The notes under the pieces: model-generated | Told to the model about the DNA's origin: nothing | What the model saw: only the letters and a program-made list of their open reading frames with translations | Databases searched by the model: none | Source of the DNA: Anarhynchus alexandrinus | Lineage: Eukaryota; Chordata; Aves; Charadriiformes; Charadriidae | Assembly (NCBI GenBank): GCA_008711295.1 | Contig: VUYV01000592.1 | Location: 10,145-74,144, forward strand | Reading direction: 5' to 3' | Length of the DNA stretch: 64,000 bases | In this document: positions 25,114-36,835 of the stretch, in pieces | Numbering within the stretch: position 1 is the stretch's first letter | Layout of the letters: each line of letters starts with the position of its first letter | Made by a program: the position numbers and the translations under genes

Positions 25114-25293
25114 CCATGCCTCTCTTCCCATGTCCATCTCACCATGCCCATCACCCCATGTCCATCACCCCATGACCATCGCCGCATGCCCATCACTGCA
25201 TGCCCATCACCCCGTCCCCATCACCCCATGCCCCTCTTCCCATGCCCATCACCCCATGCCCATCGCCCCATGCCCATCACCTCGCGCCCACAC
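25114..25293 (+). repeat. 15-bp minisatellite, about 12 units
   Basis: The unit is close to CATGCCCATCACCCC and is repeated with substitutions over about 180 bp. Because 15 is a multiple of three, every frame stays open and encodes short repeats such as PHAHH or PCPS. Those peptides are a by-product, not evidence for a gene. Confidence 0.9.
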
Positions 25294-25422
25294 CCACAGC
25301 TTGGTCAGGGCTGGCTCAGCGTAGCGTTGCCCCGGGCTCCAGTTTCAAGGATACTTTCATAAGTCCATCTTTTCAGATTCACCAGTTCTGGCCAATTTAT
25401 TTTGTTCTGGAGGGGGAAATAA

Positions 25423-25933
25423 GTTTATAGAATCATAGAATCATAGAATTGTCTAGGTTGGAAGGGACCTTTAAGATCACCAAGTCCAACCATCAACCTA
25501 ACACTGCCAAAACCACCACTAAACCATGTCCCTCAGCACCACATCTACCTGTCTTTTAAATATCTCCAGGGGTGGTGATTCCACCACTTCCCTGGGCAGC
25601 CTTTTCTAATGCTTGATAACCCTTTCTGTGAAGAAATTTTTCCTAATATCCTATCTAAACCTCCCCTGGCATAACTCGAGGCCATTTCCTCTTGTTACTT
25701 GGGAGAAGAGACTGACCCCCACCTAGCTACCTCCTTTCAGGTAGTTGTAGAGCACGATAAGGTCTCCTGTCAGCCTCCTTTTCTCCAGGCTAAACAACCC
25801 CAGTTCCCTCAGCTGCTCCTCATAAGACTTGTTCTCCAGACCCCTCACCAGCTTTGTTGCCCTTCTCTGGACATGCTCCAGCACCTCAATGTCTTTCCTG
25901 TAGTGAGGGGCCCAAAACTGAACACAGTATTTG
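25423..25933 (-). mobile_element. CR1 LINE 3' end, antisense
   Basis: Starting from the left, this shows the CR1 tail as ATAGAATCATAGAATCATAG, then the 3' UTR (GGTTGGAAGGGACCT, CAAGTCCAACCATCAACC) and the antisense of the ORF2 C-terminus. On the minus strand the peptides [20 protein letters not shown] and [20 protein letters not shown] are readable. The element is 5'-truncated near GAACACAGTATTTGA. The reading frame is broken downstream of the LKGG segment, and divergence is moderate, so it is older than the copy at 8843. Confidence 0.97.
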
Positions 25934-28795
25934 ATTATATCCCACAAAGTTTCAGAGAAGGGTGCTAGAACATAATGCAACTGCCTTCTCAGAAGCTGGA
26001 AGGCAAATAACACCACATATGTGATATTTTGGGTGGATCGAGGCATGGGTTTTCGTGTTTGGCAATATTGCCAACTTCTGGTGGCTGCACACCCATTCCT
26101 CATTTTTTGCCCTCGAAAGTTTCACCGCTCGCTTGAGCGTATTCGCCCCTCTGCAAGGGTTTGCTCTGCTGACATTCACTGCACGTGCAGTCTTGTCTCT
26201 GCCCTCTCTGCCAGAAGGCACCCTGGCACCACTCTGCCACTACCAGAGAGAATTATTTTCTGCTTCATTTGTGGCACATTTGACTAAATATGAAATTATT
26301 TTTGCCTTGCGTTTCCAACAAAACTTAGCAAATAAGGACTCCCTCCTGTCAGAAAATGTCTTATTCCTACTTTCTTTTCTTCCCTCTTTTTTTTTTTTTT
26401 TTTTTAGCTTTTTGTTTTGGAAATGATGCAGCGTAAATAACCGCCTATTCTGCAGAGAGGGATTTAGAGCCCGGCTGGTGGCTGCCAGCCTTTTTATCCT
26501 CCTGTCTTTAGGCGAGAGCCGCATACGGCCCGGCAGCCGACCCACTGCCCAGGCTGAATTTCACCCCAAAAGCCTCTGGCTGAGGTTCAGGTTATGGCAG
26601 TTTCTCACAGCCCTCTGTAACTCATTTACTTAATGATCTTCTCCATACGAGCCTGTCTGTTATTAATGAGTCACTAAGTTTTCAACAATCCTATGTTTGA
26701 GCTTTAAGGTTTAAGCCCGTCACATGTGCATCCGCTGATCTGCATTGCAATTAATTATGAATAAAAATGAGCTTTTCTTCTAAACAACGGTAGGGCCTCC
26801 CGTGAGCCCTGCGATCGGCACCAAGGCTCCATCCTGGTGGAAAAGGGCTCCACAGCCGCGAAGGTGGCGGCTGCCTTTGCTGTCATCTCCAGGATTTTGC
26901 TAATTCCCCGTCTCCAGTCTGCCTGCTCGGGGGGCTGGCGGTCCGGCGCTCCTCCCCATGGTTCCCCCCCGCCGCAGTGCCTCCGCACGGTTCCCCACCG
27001 GTATTTCAGTCACATACCCTCCCACCAGGCCTCTGCAATGCCAGATAAATCACAACCGTCTTCATGCCTGAGAACCTCTCATTCCTCCCGCCTATTCCCT
27101 TGGTTTCCAGCCTCAACGCAGAGACAGCTCTGACATATTTTGCTTATTCCCTCTCTAATTCTCCCTCTCAGTTGCCCATTCTCATCACAGACTCATTTTC
27201 CTGCCTGCGCAGAGTCAGAAACCCTCGCGCAGAGCCCAAACGTGGTGAAACACCTCCTCCGGACCCTCTTCTTGCTGAGGGCTGCTTGGTGCAGAGGCTC
27301 TCCAGGAGATTTCTCTAGCAAAGGAGATGAGCTCATTTCCCGAAGCGATGCTGCTGTGCCCCCGCCGGGGCTCTAGCTGTTGCCCAAACAGAGACAAATG
27401 GAAAAGCAACTTCATGAAAAAAATCTCAATCTTGTTTCCGTTTTGCTTGGTTCCAATGAAAGCTTTTCCTTAATTTGTTTCAGTTTTTAAAACCTGGGCC
27501 TTTCTGCATGTCCTCCCTCCATTTTGTCCATCCAGGTTCTCTCCACCTGCTTGTTCATGGATTTTCCTTTCGCTCCCCTTTTTTGCTTCTTTGGAAAAAA
27601 ACCCAAACCCAAACCCCTGTTTTTTTTTTTATTCTGCCATTCCAGATCACCAGAATTAGTGCTTTTTTTTTTCTTTCTTTCTTTTCCCTTTTGTCACTTT
27701 TCCAAAGTTGAGGAAGTTTGGCCCTGTGCCAGCTAGAAAGGGAAAAGTCATAAGGCAGTCCCCACCCACCATCCTTCTGCTCTGCTCCGGAGCAGGAACA
27801 ACTAACGGGAAGAGATGGGAGAAGAGGCAGGGGAAATAACACACCAAACTTCCAAACTTTTTGATTTCAACAAAATAGATATATTTTCTTATTTAAAAAA
27901 AAAAAACAACCAAAAAAGTAAAACAAAAAAAGAAAAACAAATGCCAACCAACCAACCAACCAAACAAACAAAAAAACCCCAAACAAAACCAAACCAAACA
28001 ACCCAATCCAAAACATTGCTTTTGGTACACAGCATTTTTTTCACCTAATGAGTGACTTGCACCTTTCAGAGAGGAGCGGGATGCTCGGAGAGGTGCTCGG
28101 GTAGGGGCACGGACAAGGTGTGCTGCTCTGGGCTGAGGGCTCGGCTTAGCACAAGGAGGGTACCTGGTGTGGGGGCAACGCTGCTGCGTTTTCCCGGCGC
28201 TGTCAGGATGTAGCCTGGAGGACACAGAGCAGAGCCATTGGCAAGGACTCGGCATCCCAGACCACCTCCGCAGGGTGTCCAACTGAGCAGCTGCCTGGCC
28301 CCCCTGACCTGCGCTCTCCATCCTGGGAAAGGAGGGAGAGAGGGAAATAAAATCAGTCCTGAGCCACCTCCTGTCCCCTGTGGCATGCAGGCCATGAACA
28401 TCTCGAGGCCAGCACAGGCAGTCCTGGTGTCCCAGGGGTGGCTGAAGCACCTCCGGGTGCAGAAGGGGTTGTGCACAACAGGGCTACGGAGCCTCCCCAG
28501 AATCAGGATTTACCTATCTCACATACGGGAATTTCTTGTAAAATTGGTAACTCTGCTCCCTTCTAGTCAGCTCTTCCAGCATCTCCTGCCCTCCTGCTAG
28601 GATCTTGTATCTTCTCCCCAGGCTGAATTTTTTAACTTCTGCTTCAGCCTTCAGATCTTGTTGCTCCTCTGCAAGACGGAGACTGCTGAACTGTCAGGAG
28701 CTCTTCTCGCTGAGGTCAGGGCATCTCTCAATCTTCTCTCCAGCAAGCTGAGCGGTTTGTACACTTCCAGTCTCTTACCAGAGCTTGTTTTCTGA
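25934..28795. other. Noncoding DNA, no gene seen
   Basis: No exon is supported. T homopolymers (about 26389-26405, 27620, 27665) and an A/C-rich low-complexity tract (separate entry) are present. A short AT-rich island at 26600-26780 contains repeated TTAAT/AATTAAT cores. Confidence 0.45.
27894..28014. repeat. A-rich / (CAAA, CCAA)n low-complexity tract
   Basis: A poly-A run is followed by AACC and CAAA repeats (ACCAACCAACCAACC, AAACAAACAAAA). One strand is almost free of T and G. It is simple sequence, possibly descended from a retrotransposed poly-A tail, but no element body is recognisable beside it. Confidence 0.85.
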
Positions 28796-29965
28796 TGCCT
28801 AGATGTCACATATGGCTTTCCTTTGCAGAACTTTGGCGTCCTTTTTAATTCTGGATGCCCAAGTTGGAAATAACATCCATAGTAATCATTTCAACAGTAA
28901 TGTGAACAGAGGCGAGATTGCTCCCCTAATTTTGTTTGATATTCTCCCATTATATATTCAAGGAAGGTGTTAGCTGCTTTCAGCGTGCTGTTGAAATGAG
29001 AGCTCATGTAGAGGTAGTTACCTGCAATCATTCCTGAGCCGCCTTCTCAGTCTCAGCTGTCCAAGCCCCATCCTGGAGCTAAAGGCTGCGGCCTTTGTTC
29101 CCAGATGCCTTCCTTTGCATGCGACCGTATTAAAATGTATTTAGTTGGATTATGGCCATTTCAACAGGGAATTTAAAAGATACTAGAAGAGCAACCTGGC
29201 CTGCTTGTTATGAACATCCCTACCAGTCACTGCATCACTTGCAGGCTTCACCATCACAGCTTTTTTATAATCAGGTTGATCACTGGATAAAAACATACAT
29301 AGTGTAGCAACAGGAACAGCTTCCCTGAGGGACCCCGCCAAGGACACCTCCATCCTCTGATGTCTCCCCAGTAACCACCACGCGGTGAGATCTGTCTGAA
29401 ACAGATTTTAGTCCATCTACTGTGTGACCTGAAAATTCCTTCTATCGCGTGGGTTTTTTAATCCAAATGTCATGTAGTAATAAGCAAAATGCTTTGAAGA
29501 AATCCAAGTTTGCTATATTGGTGCCCTTGCCTTTATCAACCAGAACTATAAGTCCATCCAAAAAAAGACCCCACAAAAAACCCATAGACAGACCGGTTGA
29601 TGTGTAGGTCTCTGGGCTGTGCCTTTAAATTTTTCTAAACACTGCAACTAGACTGACATTTCTCCAATCTTTTGGAATTTGCCCATTTTCCTAAGATCTG
29701 TTAAACCATACCATTGGCTTGAGCTAGTTCCTTCTAGACTCGAGCATCAGCTGTCCGGATGATCTGCAAATGCTGAATTCGAGGAGATCATGCCTCACAT
29801 CCCCCATTGTTACAGATGGCAGGATTTATATTCCATCCACAGTGTCATCTGGAGATGAATATATCCTCCTGCTTCATTCCAAATACAGAACAGAAATATC
29901 TACTAAACATTTCTGCCTTTCTGCACCAGTCACCATCTGGCAAGAGCAGGGAAGAAGCGGCGCTG
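28796..29965 (-). mobile_element. Ancient CR1-type LINE relic, antisense, coding-region portion
   Basis: The plus strand carries degraded antisense landmarks in the order expected for the reverse-transcriptase half of an old CR1. They are 'ttccctgagggaccccgcc', 'agtccatctactgtgtgacc', 'gaagaaatccaagtttgcta', 'cccttgcctttatcaaccag', 'ttctccaatcttttggaatt' and 'atctactaaacatttctgcc'. No frame survives. The left boundary is uncertain. Confidence 0.6.
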
Positions 29966-32900
29966 AGTGCCAAGCTCGAGCGGTCCCGCAGGGAGGCTCG
30001 TGCCGTCCACGCGCCCCACACACACCGGTGTGCTGGGTGGCCTTGGGACACTCCACACCTCAGCGCCCGGGGCTCTCCTCATGCTTTTGCCGGCACTAAG
30101 CAGAGCAGTCCCCTGCTGCACCCTTGCTGTGGGCAGGGGGCTGGGGTAGACCCTCGGCTCCCTGTCCCAAGGGCAAGCCAGCAGCCAGGCACCAGTGCAA
30201 ATTCCCCATTTAACCCTGGGCCAAAGACACCATTACCATGTAAATGGCTAAGTGAAAGAGGCTGGAGGGCAGGGAATGGGGAGCAGCCATGATGGAGGAG
30301 GCTGAGATAAGGGGGTTCTTATTGAAATTCAGAAATCTTTTTTTCTTTTCCCCCAGTCATCTTTAAAGAGCCAAACTGAGGCTTGCACGAGACCTGTTGG
30401 GGAAAATACTGCAAAACACCCAAGCAGTGCTTTCAAGATGTTTCTTGGAGTGGGAGTCACCTCTCGTGCCTGCCCAAGTCACTCCCTTGCTCAAGTCCCT
30501 CTCATGGCCTTGTGTGGCATCCCCGTGCCATCACACCAGCTGGGCTCGCCAGTGCTTTCCTGGCTGCCTCAGGTCCTTTTTTTTTTTCCCCTCTTGATCC
30601 TTTTTTTTTTTCACATCAGTGTTCTTTATTTACTCCTTTTTGCATATGGCAAAGCCAGGAGGAGAGAAGGAGAAGAGGAAAAAAAAAAGGCACAAAGTCT
30701 GCAGGGGAGAAAAGAGAGGCGTTATTGTGAATATGTGTTTGTCCCTGGCTGGTGGCACAGCTCCTCCGTGGGATGCGGGATTCCCTGCTCCGAGGGCTGC
30801 CTCGCTGCTGTGCCACAGGCAGTGGGGGCTGCTGCGGGAACGGGAGACTCACTTCTGGCAGCAGTCACTGCACAGGGCGACTGGTGCTGGGTTAGCCTGG
30901 CTGTGCCCCCCATTGGCAGCAACACGGACCCCATTAATAATTAACCGGGTGTAGAGACAGGCGTCACATGTGTAATGGCATCGCAGACATCTGACACTCC
31001 TAATGGCCTCCTCGCTCAGCCTCCCACGGCAGGGCTGGCGGCTGATACTGCCACCGCTCCTGAAGGTCATCTCGGTGGCCCCGTCCCCTCCCGCGGGCTG
31101 TGCCCGAGCCCCCGCTGCCCGCAAGCCTCGGCCGGTGTCCTGCCTCTGGGCAGAGGGCTCTGCACAGGGGCACAGTTTCACCCCTGGGATGGCTCTTGGG
31201 GTGAGCCACCTCCTCTGCAGCCGCCCCAGTGCCTGCGGGAGGGCAGGGGGGGTCCTGGGGAAAACCAAGCTGGGGTCCATCAACCAGCTCTCCTGCTGGG
31301 GTTGCTGGCAAGGAGCCATCCCGCCTTTCATCCAAACACGCTTTGCAACCTAGGAGAAGCCTTCGGCCACGGGCCAGCGGTCCCTGTGCCCGGGCTGTGA
31401 CGTGCAGCGTCAGCACTGCCTGCACACGCTGCCTTTGCAGCCCCACGCCTGGGGAACGCGTCCGTGCGGCTCCTCCAGTGCTCTCAAGCTGTTAAAACAT
31501 GTCCAGGGTTGGGAGTGACATTGGGCACAGCAGGTCACGGTGAGCCAGGAAACAAACCCGCAGGGAGGAAAAGCCATCGGCAGCGCACGCACCACAGAGT
31601 GTCACAAAGCAGCTGCTCGAGCATCGCTGCCGAGGCTGGGGCTGCCCTGGGGCTCGGGGCTGCAGCTCCGTCCCCCTCCGTGCCGGAGAGAAACCTCTGC
31701 AGCAGCGTCAGCGCCAGCTCTGACTCTTAGATAAGGGACTGCTGGAGGCACCAAACTTCAGGGGGTCCCTCTGAAGAGACCACCCTGCGGTGATGAGGCA
31801 CCAAAGTCCCTGGAAGATGAAGGGAAAAGTTCAGGTAGGGGATTAGCAGGTGGGATTAAAGGCTCAGCGGCTCTTGAGATGGATCTATCCACCCTCTAAA
31901 TCAACCCAATGCAGCTCTGTGCAGTGAGGGATTGCTCCTTTTCTGGTTTAACTACAGCTCGTAGCAATTCCTTGCTTGCTGTCTGTGCTCACTTTTCCTG
32001 GGTGTGTGTCCCCAAGGGCGGCTCTGGCCATCACTGTGTCCGGGGATGGCACCCGGGGTGAGGAGGCCAGTGGCAGAGCTGCCACCAAAAATTTGTTTGG
32101 AAATGCGGAGAAATGCCACTCATCCATCAATCCTCAGTCATCAGCAAAGAGAATTAATTTTACGCACTGTTCATTTTAAAGAGCCGGAGTCTGCTGCTAC
32201 CAGCGACTCCCAGGAGAGTGCAAGTGCACCTTTTCCAAAGCCAGACCCAGGAGCTGGCGGTGCCACCCGGCTGTCCTCCTGTGTCTGTGCCCCCCGACTC
32301 CTCTGGTGAAGCCAGCGGGCACTGCCAGGGCTGTCCGTGCTTGCAAACTCCATGGGTACACAGAAAAAAGGTGAAAACAAGGCAGGTGGGGAGCAATCCC
32401 CCTTGTCCCCCGCCAGACCTGGCGGCTATGGGCTCTGCAGTTTAACTGTATGCTATAAGAGAATACTTACTTGGTTTCAAACCCGCCCAACCATCTGATT
32501 CATGTGCTCTCCTTGTTTTAAGAGACACAGTGAGTGCTGATGAAGACACCCAGGCCATTGAATTTCTTCTCAACCGAAAACTTGGCCACAGCTTTTCACC
32601 CTGCCTGGACGGTGCTTGGTCCCTCGCTGAGCCGGGGCGGCCACCGGCTGCGCTGCTCAGGCCGTGGCTCTGCCGCACCGGCACATGCTGCCGCTGTGGC
32701 TTCTGGTTTCTTTCCAGCACCCGTCCATCCCTCTCCTCACCTTTCTGAGCATCACTGGTTCTTCAGAGAGGAGCCCGCAGAGACGCTGAGGTCCTTTACC
32801 CAAACGGCAATTGAAAGCCCTGCATTGTGCGTGAATGCCGGGGTTATTTTTCTGCCGTGTGTGGCATATTGCTTCATCCTGCTGCATTTCACACACCCCA

Positions 32901-35900
32901 CCCCCTCCCCCGCCATCACCCGTCTCCCAGCCCAGCTGTGGCCCCCGGGGACCATGCTGGCTGGGGACACTGGGGGACACCGGGGGACACCGGGTGCAGA
33001 GGGGATGCGGAGGGAATGCAGAGGCGAGCAGGGCAGATGTTCCTCCCCCCCCCCCTCCATGCAGGGTTGCCATATCAACAGTTTCCCCGCAGAGACCCTC
33101 GCTGCAGATGTGGTGCTTTGGGATGCTGTGATTCGAGCCTTCCCAGCTTGCTCTGAGCTTCCCGTGCTGCCACATCCCCTCGGGTGCCCTCTCCTCTCCT
33201 CCTCCCCGGGGCTCTGCCAGGCGATGTCCCCGGGTGCCTTTTGCTTCTCCCAGCGCGGCCGGTTTGCAGCCCGCTGCCGGCACAGCGGAGCAGATCCCTA
33301 CCACGCAGCAGCACTCGGGCGTGAGCGCAGGACAGCAGCGTGAGCAGCTGTAGCCGGTGCCGAAGGGGACGGTTGGGACACTGAGCCCATGGCCGGGTGA
33401 GGGAGGGAGAGCGGGGACCAGTGGTTGCTTCCAAAGCCCTGCAGCATCCCCTCTGCTGTGGTGGCACCAGAGCTGCCCCCTGCCCCAGCCCATGAAAGCC
33501 GAAAGGGGCCGACAAGAGCTGTCTTTACTGATTTCAGAGCGGGAACGGCAGTGGTACCCTCTGCCACCAGCCACAGCACTTGGCAGCGATGCTGGGAGCC
33601 CCATAGTGGGGTGCTCTGCAATCCCCCGAGCCTCTTCCATGGCCTCTCCCACCCCAGCGGGGCTGTGCTCTAGCCGCCGAAAATCAGTGAGAAATGCTGA
33701 AATCAGTGAGAAATGCCCCTTGACCGCTGGCAGGGTTGCAAGCAGAGACTCTTCATCTGGCAAAACCAGTCTGAGCAGGAGGCTGAGGCTGCCGGAGTAG
33801 GGGGGGACCACCACCCTCCTCCTCTGAGGCTCCTGGTGGGATGGGGTGATGATGTGGGGTGTCCCGGGAGGCTCCCGGGGAGCTGGGTGGGGGCAGAGGA
33901 AGGAGGCAAACACACATGTGGGGAGAAAAAAAAAGGGGGGCTGCAGGACAGCGAGGGCTGGCCAGGACCCCGCAGATGAGGGCAGGAGGGCCCCGCAGTT
34001 GAGGCGGGAGGCAGAGGGGGAGGAATTTGCTCTGGAGGCACTTGCTACTTCAGATAGCTGAGATGCCGGAGCCGGGAGGGTGTTTACATTCCCGCCCTTA
34101 TCTGCGCACAGGCACCCGTGGGGCCCCTTTCCCGCTGAACAGGTTCTCGGTGGCCCCGCACCCTCCTCGGCGGCCGGGGATGCCTGTGGGGACAGGGACG
34201 TTGGATGGGGCAGCCATGGGCCAAAGCCCAAATGACCTTACGTCTGTGTGGGGCAGGCAGGCTGGGGGGTCCCCAGCGCACACCCCCCCTCTCCGCACCG
34301 CTCCAGCCAGCATCCAGGGGCACAGGGGACTCAGAGCCACCCATCGTGGTCTTTCTTGCTTGGCTTTTTCTGGCAAGAAGTAAATCCCCCTTCGCTCCTT
34401 GCAGCTGGATGATGTGTGTGCAAAAGGGTCTTGCCCCACAGAGGAGCAGGTGGGTCGCGGCACCCCCCAGTGTGTCCCCCTTGCTGTCATGCAGCGGGCA
34501 GACGGAGCTGTGCACTGAGGCTGGGGGCCTTCAGCTCTGCTCTGGAGGTGGGCACGGGCAGCACCTCTGGGTGCCGAGCCTCTCCCACCCTGGCAGGGCA
34601 GAGGGTGACTCCAGGGACAGGACAGCACTGCATGGCAGCATGGCATCACCAGCCCTCCTGCTTGCTAAACTCAGCCTTGGCCATCTCCCCAGGAAATTGC
34701 TGGTCCTGGGAGCGTGTCCTTTTTGCAACCCTGAAGCTGGGAGAAGTTGTCTGCTGCTGCTCATGACCAGGGCATCCCTCAAGCATCGGCACGGCCGGGC
34801 CGGCAAGGCAGCGCGTGCCGGACCCATGCAGGAGCTGCGTAAGCTCATCGCTCGGCTCCCTGGGGCTCATGCAGTTCCTCTCGGGGCACTCGCCACCCCA
34901 CACCCCACGGGGCCACCAACCTCCTACCGGAGGAGCAGCCGTGGGATCGTGGCTGTGCGTGGGGCAGCCAGGACAGGGCTGGGGCTGTTCCCTACGGCCG
35001 GGCTCCGGCACTGGGGGAAGCAGCCAGCCGTGCAGTAATCACGGCCGTCTCTCGTCTCGGCTGGTAATTGCCTGTTAGCGGGAGGGAGGGAGCTGCGGCC
35101 GCGCCGGCAGGGCTCTTGCCAGGGCTAATGACAGCAAAGCGGCAAACTGGGTTGGGGAGCGCTGCCAGACGAAGGAGGGAACTTCCCCAGCGTGCAGAGT
35201 CGGAGGCGGCCGCGGGAGAGGCGGAAACTCCCAGAGCCCAGAGGAGAACAAAGGCTCACCGGGCTGTGCCATGCGGCACCGCACGCCGTAGCCCTGCTGG
35301 CTCCGCAGGCTCCCGCCTGCGCCCGTGCGTGGGCTGCCGGCGAGCTCCCTGCCCCGGCGCTGCCTGCAGCGGCCCCCCCCGAGTGTCCCCGCAGGGAGAG
35401 CTCTCCCCACAGGCACCGCTTTGCCCGTCGGCAGCCCTGTGCAAGAGCTGTGCACCGAGACGCCGTGTGAGGACACGCTGCACCATGGGCGGTGTGGGAC
35501 AGCCCATCCGTACCCCAAAGGCATTGGCCACGGCACCGGGGCTTTGCCACAACCTGCCTGCAAGGGCAGGACTCCTGCTGGCGCTGCCACCGTGGGAGCA
35601 GGGGTGTCACCCTGTGGGACGATGTCCTGCGCTGCACTGGAGCCCTGGAGGAGGGGGGCAGAGACCAGCAGGGCTGGCACTGTCCCAAACCACATTCCTG
35701 CCGGGATAACCATGGTGGCAAAGCATGGACTGAGAAGTGGGGACAGCAGAGGGTGGTCTGCCCAGCCACCTGGCAGCCCTGGCCCTGCTCCCCCCCCTTC
35801 ACAGCCCCCACCACCCCTCCCACCCCACCACCTGTGGGCTGTGTCCCCCCCTCCCTGCGCTCGCAGCTTGTTAGCCAAGGAACGCCATGGCAGTCTGCCG

Positions 35901-36174
35901 AGGCGCGAGGCTGTGGTCACCCATGAGCAGCCTCCGAGGGATGCTCGCCGCAGCGTGGCCACACGGCTCTGCCATGACCTGCACGCCAGCATCATGCCTG
36001 CCACGTCTGACAGGCTCTCGGACCCTGTTATACCTCCAAAATCCTGTCTCCCAAATTGCTGCTCCCCAGACGCCCCATGAATATGTTAAGGGACATGGGA
36101 CGGCGGTGGAGCCTGCAAGCCCCCGCGGCTGCCCTGTGCTGGGATGACAACCGCTCGTTTATTCCTCCTCTGCT
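29966..36174. other. GC-rich noncoding DNA, no gene supported
   Basis: Long open frames exist on both strands, the largest being 524 codons on the minus strand at 32657-34231. All overlap one another, are rich in P, G, A, S and R, lack domain-like hydrophobic patterning and lack recognisable motifs. They reflect GC-rich sequence with few stop codons. T homopolymers occur at about 30575-30612. A locally CpG-dense part is listed separately. Confidence 0.45.
35040..35420. promoter_or_regulatory. CpG-dense segment with two NotI-type GCGGCCGC sites
   Basis: GCGGCCGC occurs at 35095-35102 and 35206-35213 within a CpG-dense few hundred bases. Such clustering often marks a CpG island and an alternative promoter. 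No TSS motif, donor or exon can be assigned, and avian GC-rich DNA can look like this without being a promoter. Confidence 0.3.
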
Positions 36175-36460
36175 TTCTTTCTCTCAGTGAGCCTTTGATC
36201 CGTGGCAATACTTTGCCTCTCGCTCCACGACAACTTAATTTCTATAGTAACCTCCTGTGCTGGATCTCGTCGAAAGGCCTTTTGAAAATCTGAATAAACT
36301 ATGTCGAGTGGTTTTTATTCTACCCACTCTTTACTGAAGTATTAGAAGAACTCTAATATAACAAATGAGGCTGGATGCTCCTGTGCAGAAGCTGTGCTGG
36401 CTCAAGCCGAACACGTTGCAATCTTCCAGCCACTCAGGTTTTGATAATCGGCTCCACCGA
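36175..36460 (-). mobile_element. Ancient CR1-type relic, antisense
   Basis: The plus strand reads 'gtaacctcctgtgctggatc', 'aaaggccttttgaaaatctg', 'aataaactatgtcgagtgg' and 'gaagctgtgctggctcaagc'. These are degraded counterparts of the antisense of the CR1 reverse-transcriptase region. The family is the same as the 28796-29965 relic. Confidence 0.65.
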
Positions 36461-36619
36461 TTTGCCAAACACAAAGAATCTTTCCTCGCGATGCTCCCGC
36501 GGCACTGGCAGGGCCACCCCTGCCACAGTGGTCCCCGGGGACAACCTCGGGATGTGTTTCGGGAGAGCCACGATCCTGGCCTGGGCCAACAGCGAGGGGG
36601 AGTGCCGCCAACCACTCCA

Positions 36620-36835
36620 GCTTGTTACAAAATTTTAATTAATCTACGAAAATTTCCTATCTGCAAATAATTCAGACCTTATGAAATTCCAATAAAACCA
36701 TTTATCACAGCTGGCAATTTGATGCTGCCAGCGGAGCTCTTGGATGCTTGGGGAGTAATTGATAGCCTAATATAATTTTAAATTAGGGTTTGTGTTATTA
36801 ATTTCAGCCCTCTGAAAACACCTCTTTGTTTGGAC
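36620..36835. promoter_or_regulatory. Candidate conserved noncoding element
   Basis: An AT-rich island in GC-rich surroundings with repeated homeodomain-type cores: TTAATTAAT near 36638, GTAATTGATAG near 36756, and TATTAATTT near 36800. It also has a TTTATCACAGCTGGC E-box/GATA-like segment. The CNE reading is inferred from composition and motif density only. Confidence 0.35.

Noticed and set aside
25114..25293. CRISPR-like array
   Set aside because: The units are contiguous with no unique spacers, and the genome is vertebrate.
25067..25430. Three overlapping H/P-rich open frames
   Set aside because: They are produced by the 15-bp minisatellite, which keeps all frames open.
32657..34231. 524-codon open frame on the minus strand
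   Set aside because: It overlaps several other long frames on both strands, is dominated by P, G, A, S and R, has no recognisable domain or conserved motif, and shows no exon-intron structure. GC-rich sequence with few stop codons explains it.
35075..36004. 309-codon minus-strand frame across a CpG-dense segment
   Set aside because: There is no recognisable content, and four overlapping frames of similar length lie on both strands.
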